DNA of 10,637 nucleotides from an uncultured Collinsella sp. GTDB taxonomy: Bacteria > Actinomycetota > Coriobacteriia > Coriobacteriales > Coriobacteriaceae. Below are positions 6,830 to 10,637 of the stretch, in pieces. The stretch's first letter is position 1; each line of letters opens with the position of its first letter. The translations under genes were made by a program, and so were the position numbers. The notes below the pieces were generated by a model. It saw only the letters and a program-made list of their open reading frames with translations, searched no databases and was not told where the DNA came from. The DNA is taken from assembly GCA_958445065.1 (NCBI GenBank), contig CAUCQW010000041.1:1-10637 (forward strand). Direction: 5' to 3'.

Positions 6830-8371
6830 CTAATCCGCGTCAACCACGCGAAGCAGATAGGCCACGCGCGTCGCCGCCGTGCACTTAAAACGTTCGTCCG
6901 CGCGAACGCCCGCGACCCATACTACGGCACCCCCCGGAGCCGTTCTTACCACGGGTACGCCAGAGCGGTCTGAAACAGGAATGCGCGCCTCGTTCAACAG
7001 GTCTGACACTTTCTTGCTTCGGCCGTTCATCCCCAACGGGCACATCACGTCTCCCGGCACAGGGCTATCCACCCACAGGCGCGCCGATCGTGCCTCGGTG
7101 GGAATCTCCCCGCGCGAGCCGGCTAACATCCGCTCGCCATCGCAGTCGGCAAACCCCAGGGCCGCCGCATCCACCAAGGCCGCAACCTTTCCGGCAGCAG
7201 CAAGCTCGCGGGCACGGTGCACGATATCGCACCCCGGCTCCACAGCCATCGGCTCCGCTGTCAGCATATGCCCCGCCCCCAGCGGCAGACAACCGGGAAC
7301 GGAGATCCAATCGGCCACTAAACCCTCGCGCGCCGCCGGGGCCTTGAACGCCAGCATGCCAAACTCCACACGGGCATCAATTCCCGCAGGAAGCGTAACC
7401 GAGCCCGAGCCCGCAGCGACGCAGGCGAGCACGCGCTCCACGTGCCGCATCTCCGGTCGCGCGTCGGGATCGATGCGCTTAATCGCCAACCGCACGATAC
7501 GCCGTGCAATCACAACCTCAGCGGCGGCAAGACGGCGCGCATCGAGCACCAGTGCGCCCACCGCTTCCTTGCGCAGGCAGCTTCGAAACGCCTGTGCCGA
7601 AAGCTGAGAAAGAAAGGCATCCTCATCGCCTAAGATCTCGCAGGCGGCGCCAATCGTCTTGCAGACGCTCGCATTGCGCTGCGCCACCACTGGCATCACT
7701 CTATGGCGCACGTAGTTTCGCAGATACGAGACATCCTCATTGCTCTCATCTTCACGCCACGGCTGACCATGTACCTGTAGATAGCCCACGAGCTCGCCAT
7801 GAGTTAGGTCAAGCAAGGGGCGCACCACGATATTCCTTCGACGGGGAATGCTCGAAAGCCCAGCCGGGCCCGACCCCTTAATGGCGTTCATCAAAAATGT
7901 TTCCGCGCGGTCCGACGAAGTATGCGCGGTACAGATACGAGCCGCCGTCCGCGGTGCGCCCGATTCGGCACAAAGTTCGCGAACGTATCTCCGTGCCGCG
8001 GCATAGCGCACCTCGCGAGCCGCAGCCTCGATATTGCCCGATTCGTCATCAAAATAGGCATGCTCAACACACAGCGGCAAACCGTATTGTGCGCACAGGT
8101 CACGTACAAAGGCCTCGTCGCCATCGGATGCCTCCCCGCGCAGATGATGGTTTACATGCAGCACGTGCAATCGCTCGCGCGCAATGGGAGCGACGCCGCG
8201 CCCGTCCTGGATATCCAGCTTTGATGTGCAAGCCATAAGGAGCAGCGCCGTCGAGTCCGCACCGCCTGATACCATAAGCACTACGGGGGCAGCGGCCTGC
8301 CGCGTTGCCAGGGCGCTCTTATCCGTCCTCGGCGCGGCATGATGTCCATAGTGCTGAGATACCGTTGGCAT
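6830..8371 (-). CDS. tilS: tRNA(Ile)-lysidine synthetase
   Basis: TilS uses ATP and lysine to convert C34 of the CAU-anticodon isoleucine tRNA to lysidine, switching decoding from AUG to AUA. The PP-loop SGGADS is at 35-40 in this 513-residue protein. HVNHHLRG (72-79), TAHTSSDRAET (148-158), GLSSIP (171-176), ESN (209-211) and RNYVRHRVMP (218-227) complete the N-terminal catalytic domain. The C-terminal domain carries PLGM (445-448) and KKVSDLLNEARIP (453-465). A ~30-residue Ala/His-rich N-terminal extension precedes the catalytic core. ATG 8371 has a strong AGGAGG at 8378-8383. A 147-nt gap with a promoter separates it from hpt, in which I see no further gene. Confidence 0.95.
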   Translation of the reverse strand: MPTVSQHYGHHAAPRTDKSALATRQAAAPVVLMVSGGADSTALLLMACTSKLDIQDGRGVAPIARERLHVLHVNHHLRGEASDGDEAFVRDLCAQYGLPLCVEHAYFDDESGNIEAAAREVRYAAARRYVRELCAESGAPRTAARICTAHTSSDRAETFLMNAIKGSGPAGLSSIPRRRNIVVRPLLDLTHGELVGYLQVHGQPWREDESNEDVSYLRNYVRHRVMPVVAQRNASVCKTIGAACEILGDEDAFLSQLSAQAFRSCLRKEAVGALVLDARRLAAAEVVIARRIVRLAIKRIDPDARPEMRHVERVLACVAAGSGSVTLPAGIDARVEFGMLAFKAPAAREGLVADWISVPGCLPLGAGHMLTAEPMAVEPGCDIVHRARELAAAGKVAALVDAAALGFADCDGERMLAGSRGEIPTEARSARLWVDSPVPGDVMCPLGMNGRSKKVSDLLNEARIPVSDRSGVPVVRTAPGGAVVWVAGVRADERFKCTAATRVAYLLRVVDAD

Positions 8372-8398
8372 TCGCTTCCTCCTCTATTCGTCCGCACT

Positions 8399-8404
8399 CA
8401 TTGT
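8399..8404 (-). promoter_or_regulatory. Candidate -10 element of tilS
   Basis: TACAAT on the minus strand lies 27 nt before ATG 8371, within the 48-bp gap to the divergent metallo-hydrolase gene. No good -35 is seen. Its -35 region would overlap the first codons of that gene. Confidence 0.35.
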
Positions 8405-8419
8405 ATCCTTTGGAATCTT

Positions 8420-9229
8420 ATGTCTCGCCTGCACCTTCATATCCTCGGCAGCGGCTCAAAAGGCAACTGCGCACTCGTCGAGGGACCTCAGGGGCTCATC
8501 ATGGTCGATGACGGACTGTCTCGCCGCGAGACATTAAAGCGCATGGCAGAACTGGGGCTCTCGGCAGACAACGTCTCGGCTCTTCTCATTACTCATGAGC
8601 ATAGCGATCACATCAAGGGCCTCGATGTCTGGTGCAAGCACTGGCACGGCCCCCTCTTTGCCAGCAGGGGCACTCTTTCGAGCAAAGAAAATCTTTCGCA
8701 TTTGCTTGTCGAGGAATTCGATCCCGGTGACGCCCTATCCATTGCCGGCATCCACGTGCAAACCTACTCAACATCACACGATGTCATCAATCCGGTCGGC
8801 TATCGATTCAATGCTCTCGATGATTCCATTGGGTTTGCCACCGACACCGGAGAGCTATCGAGCCAAGCCATGAACATCCTCAAAGATTGTCGAGTCCTCG
8901 CGCTCGAAAGCAACCACGATGTGACCATGCTGCGCGAGGGAGAATATCCCCGCTTTCTTCAGGAGCGCATCCTGTCTGCAAGGGGACACCTCTCCAATGG
9001 CCAAGCCGCCGAAGCCGCGCGCGAACTCGTTACCGATCGCACCGAACAGCTCATCGCCATGCATATCAGCCAGGACAATAATCGTCCAAGCCTTACCGTC
9101 AAAAGCTATGCCAACGCGCTTGATGCAAGTCTCGATGATGAACTCGGCAGTTCTGCCACCCGTCTTCAAGGGCCACGGAAGCTCTCGATACGCCCTGCAA
9201 GCCAGTATCAACCGACAACCATTCAATAG
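8420..9229 (+). CDS. Metallo-beta-lactamase-fold hydrolase, YycJ/WalJ family
   Basis: This 269-residue protein opens with the family signature ILGSGSKGN at 8-16. The metal-binding motif THEHSDH is at 58-64, with further ligands His120, Asp142 (ATDTG), ESNHD at 163-167, GHLSN at 189-193 and His215. The YycJ/WalJ group contains predicted 5'-to-3' exonucleases or nucleases that in Firmicutes often lie beside the WalRK genes. No such genes are visible here, so the exact role is open. ATG 8420 gives the full conserved N-terminus. Its upstream GGA (8412-8414) is a weak ribosome binding site. The frame stays open to an ATG at 8339, but that would overlap tilS and add residues unlike the family. The ~30 C-terminal residues look non-conserved. 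Confidence 0.88.
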   Translation: MSRLHLHILGSGSKGNCALVEGPQGLIMVDDGLSRRETLKRMAELGLSADNVSALLITHEHSDHIKGLDVWCKHWHGPLFASRGTLSSKENLSHLLVEEFDPGDALSIAGIHVQTYSTSHDVINPVGYRFNALDDSIGFATDTGELSSQAMNILKDCRVLALESNHDVTMLREGEYPRFLQERILSARGHLSNGQAAEAARELVTDRTEQLIAMHISQDNNRPSLTVKSYANALDASLDDELGSSATRLQGPRKLSIRPASQYQPTTIQ

Positions 9230-9243
9230 CCCCTCAAGACAAC

Positions 9244-9278
9244 AAGGGGGGGGCTGGGAATCACTTCCCAGCCCCCTT
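9244..9278. terminator. Bidirectional terminator between convergent genes
   Basis: Arms containing CTGGGAA (9254-9260) and TTCCCAG (9265-9271) close a 4-nt loop. The stem is extended by a run of eight G (9246-9253) against five C (9272-9276), with AA and TT at the ends. It lies between the stops of the metallo-hydrolase gene (+) and hsp20 (-). The unequal G and C runs allow register slippage in the stem. Confidence 0.8.
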
Positions 9279-9310
9279 AACTCATACTCTCGATTGAAGC
9301 AGAGCCATCG

Positions 9311-9742
9311 TTAGTCGATGGAAATCTTCGTAACGTTCTTCTTCTCGACAATCTTGGGAACCGTAACGGTAAGGATGCCGTCAGCATACTTAGCCGAAAG
9401 GCCCTCGCTCGAAGCGTCCTTCAGATACACGCCGCGCGTCGCGCTGTACGAGCCGAACTCCTTCTGGAGGAAGTTCTTGCCCTCGTTTTCGGCGCTCTCC
9501 TCGACGTTCACACTGATCGACAGGCGACCCTCATTGAGCTCGACGTCGATGTCATCCTTGGCGACACCGGTAAGATACGCCTTGACCTCGTAGCCATCGC
9601 CCTTGTCCTCAACGTCAACGGGGAACGCCTTGGAGGCAATCGAGCTATTCGCCAGGTCGGTCATGTCATCAAACAAATCGAACAGCGAACTTGCAGAAGG
9701 ACGGACGCCAAAAACCGAACGATAAGGAACCATGCTTGCCAT
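9311..9742 (-). CDS. Small heat-shock protein, Hsp20/alpha-crystallin family
   Basis: Small heat-shock proteins form oligomers that hold unfolding proteins in a refoldable state without ATP. The 143-residue length is typical. A short N-terminal arm (about 1-38) is followed by the alpha-crystallin domain, beginning AFPVDVEDKGDGYEVKAYL at 39-57. The hallmark GILTVTVPK is at 122-130, and the C-terminal ISI at 140-142 fits the I-x-I motif that docks neighbouring dimers. ATG 9742 has AAGGAG at 9751-9756 with 8-nt spacing. An in-frame ATG 11 codons upstream has no such site. The gene stands alone with a 275-bp AT-rich upstream region. Heat regulation is likely by family but no CIRCE or complete HAIR site was found. 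Confidence 0.93.
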   Translation of the reverse strand: MASMVPYRSVFGVRPSASSLFDLFDDMTDLANSSIASKAFPVDVEDKGDGYEVKAYLTGVAKDDIDVELNEGRLSISVNVEESAENEGKNFLQKEFGSYSATRGVYLKDASSEGLSAKYADGILTVTVPKIVEKKNVTKISID

Positions 9743-10017
9743 GTTTACCACTCCTTGTAAGGACTGCCGAGTCATCTTCTAGGTGACTGGGACTTCTTTT
9801 GACGCTGTTATATATGCCCAGCCGCTTCTTATATATACATCGACTATAAAGTTTTTTGAGTCTATTTATATAAGCATATCTAAGTCTGGTTGACTAAGGT
9901 TTTGTCTAACAAACGGAATTTGGACGTAGGCTTAAATAATGTATGCAATCCCATCAAAACTAGACGGCTGGCTTACAATGGGCGCATACACGATATTGAT
10001 GACGAACTAAGGGCATC
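9743..10017. promoter_or_regulatory. AT-rich intergenic control region between divergent hsp20 and membrane protein gene
   Basis: This is the longest non-coding stretch in the window and is far more AT-rich than the genes. It holds three TA-rich octamers: TTATATAT at 9808-9815 and 9829-9836 (21 bp apart, about two helical turns) and TTATATAA at 9866-9873. An imperfect inverted repeat with GACT/AGTC ends lies at 9842-9862. TATAAC on the minus strand (9812-9807) is one possible hsp20 -10. No complete CIRCE or HAIR operator is visible. An open frame from 9890 that overlaps the next gene does not look coding. Confidence 0.5.
9974..9979 (+). promoter_or_regulatory. Candidate -10 element of the small membrane protein gene
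   Basis: TACAAT lies 38 nt before ATG 10018. The -35 position is poor (CCATCA with 17-nt spacing). The placement matches the TACAAT hexamers before other genes here. Confidence 0.4.
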
Positions 10018-10485
10018 ATGGACGATCAAAAACAGGACAACACGTTTATGCCGGAGCAGGACGAAGCATCCAGCCCGCAACCGATTCGATTCCATCGCCC
10101 CCACATCTCGCAAGAGCCTATCAATGACCCAGAGCCCAAATATGTGACAAGAAACCGATATCAAACACTCGAAGAAGCGCAAACGGGGCGCAAGCATATG
10201 GGCGTCGCCTCGGGAGACCCTGTATATCTGAAAGACGCACCATTATCTAAAAACAGCGCAGCTAGTGATGAGCCGATGAAAGCATCCGCCGCTCATCAAC
10301 AAAGAGGGCCTCGACCCAAGCAAACCTTGACGCATTCGGCTCGCTATCTCGAAACGCCAAAACAGGGAAAGTCAATCTTCGTTTCGTCAAGTAAACGACG
10401 CAAGCAGCATCAACTGACAATCCTGCTTATGATCATTGCGGCCATAGCAGTTGCCCTTGTTATACGATTTATTTTCTTTAAATAA
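10018..10485 (+). CDS. Hypothetical protein with a single C-terminal membrane segment
   Basis: I do not recognise this 155-residue protein. Residues 1-120 are hydrophilic, rich in Pro, Gln, Ser and charged residues, and probably disordered. A basic patch KRRKQ at 126-130 is followed by one hydrophobic segment at about 133-154 that ends one residue before the C-terminus. This predicts a tail-anchored protein with its N-terminal part in the cytoplasm. No signal peptide or catalytic motif is visible. ATG 10018 has AAGGG at 10009-10013, only four bases away. The gene has a candidate promoter, is divergent from hsp20 and is followed by a palindrome and a strong terminator, so it appears to be a complete single-gene unit. 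Codon use is less GC-biased than in the housekeeping genes. Confidence 0.7.
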   Translation: MDDQKQDNTFMPEQDEASSPQPIRFHRPHISQEPINDPEPKYVTRNRYQTLEEAQTGRKHMGVASGDPVYLKDAPLSKNSAASDEPMKASAAHQQRGPRPKQTLTHSARYLETPKQGKSIFVSSSKRRKQHQLTILLMIIAAIAVALVIRFIFFK

Positions 10486-10516
10486 AGGCTCAATACCGAA
10501 AACAACAAGATCGTCT

Positions 10517-10539
10517 GGTGTAATTGAGTCATTTACACC
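10517..10539. promoter_or_regulatory. Operator-like 23-bp palindrome
   Basis: Half-sites GGTGTAA (10517-10523) and TTACACC (10533-10539) flank TGA-G-TCA. The block is symmetric about 10528 with ten of eleven pairs matched (10524/10532 mismatched). It lies 31 bp after the stop of the small membrane protein gene and 11 bp before the terminator. It could be a dimeric regulator site, a second small RNA hairpin, or chance. Confidence 0.4.
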
Positions 10540-10550
10540 CCGTTAACGCA

Positions 10551-10584
10551 AAAAAGGGGGAGGCCGCGAGGCCTCCCCCTTTTT
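10551..10584. terminator. Strong bidirectional intrinsic terminator
   Basis: Perfect 15-bp arms (10551-10565 and 10570-10584) close a GCGA tetraloop. A-rich sequence precedes the G-rich stem and five T end it, so transcripts from either side would end in a U run. It terminates the small membrane protein gene. Its symmetry suggests that a minus-strand gene may end at the right edge. Confidence 0.9.
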
Positions 10585-10637
10585 CAAGTCATCCGACGGC
10601 TCGGTGCCGTCCACCGGTCAGCGGCGCCCTGGCCTCC
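10585..10637. other. GC-rich right edge, possible end of a minus-strand gene or RNA
   Basis: The last ~50 bases are much more GC-rich than the preceding 100. They contain a 6-bp hairpin (GACGGC 10595-10600, GCCGTC 10606-10611). On the minus strand, one frame is open to a TGA at 10584-10586 (ending RWTAPSRRMT) and another is open to a TGA a few codons earlier. Neither tail is recognisable, and no tRNA or known structural RNA could be identified. Confidence 0.25.

Noticed and set aside
6879..7607. 242-codon plus-strand open frame inside tilS
   Set aside because: It is antisense to tilS, low in complexity (Arg, Pro, Ser, Ala) and has no ribosome binding site of note.
9743..9890. CIRCE (HrcA) or HAIR (HspR) operator before hsp20
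   Set aside because: Only a TTGAGT half-site at 9856-9861 is present. The matching ACTCAA half at the right spacing is missing, and no CIRCE halves were seen.
9890..10147. 85-codon plus-strand open frame upstream of the small membrane protein gene
   Set aside because: It overlaps that gene in another frame, has no good ribosome binding site, and its product looks like random translation.
1..10637. CRISPR array, tRNA or rRNA gene, transposase, phage or defence cassette
   Set aside because: No spaced direct repeats, no recognisable tRNA or rRNA segments and no protein with matching motifs were found on either strand.

Overview
The window is ordinary chromosomal DNA from a moderately GC-rich bacterium. 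It most resembles a Coriobacteriia gut actinobacterium such as Collinsella. That guess rests on base composition, the flavour of the proteins and the tilS-hpt-ftsH cluster, and is an inference without any database search. Eight complete genes are well supported: an rRNA uridine methyltransferase, a PHP-domain phosphatase, a class I aminotransferase, ftsH, hpt, tilS, a YycJ/WalJ-type metallo-hydrolase and a small heat-shock protein. A ninth complete gene encodes an unrecognised small protein with a single C-terminal membrane segment. A possible coding tail lies at each edge.

Layout: the RlmD-type methyltransferase (119-1567, +) converges on the PHP gene (1646-2467, -) across a strong bidirectional terminator. 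The PHP gene and the aminotransferase (2627-3817, -) each appear to have their own promoter and are separated by a terminator. Between the aminotransferase and ftsH lies a long, perfect hairpin-forming repeat (3873-3936), followed on the plus-strand map by the ftsH terminator. tilS (6830-8371), hpt (6134-6682) and ftsH (3994-6132) run leftward in the classic order tRNA-Ile lysidine synthetase, hypoxanthine phosphoribosyltransferase, membrane AAA protease. hpt and ftsH are only one base apart. The metallo-hydrolase (8420-9229, +) diverges from tilS over 48 bp and converges on the hsp20 gene (9311-9742, -) at another strong terminator. A 275-bp AT-rich control region separates hsp20 from the divergent small membrane protein gene (10018-10485, +). 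That gene is followed by an operator-like palindrome and a near-ideal terminator.

Functionally the window holds translation maintenance (rRNA and tRNA modification), purine salvage, protein quality control (FtsH, Hsp20) and amino-acid metabolism. I see no phage, defence, CRISPR or transposase genes, and no convincing novel multi-gene system. The items most worth a second look are the 26-bp-arm palindrome at 3873-3936, a sharp codon-usage break inside the methyltransferase gene, an identical TACAAT hexamer upstream of five genes, the AT-rich hsp20 control region, and the unrecognised tail-anchored protein with the palindrome behind it.
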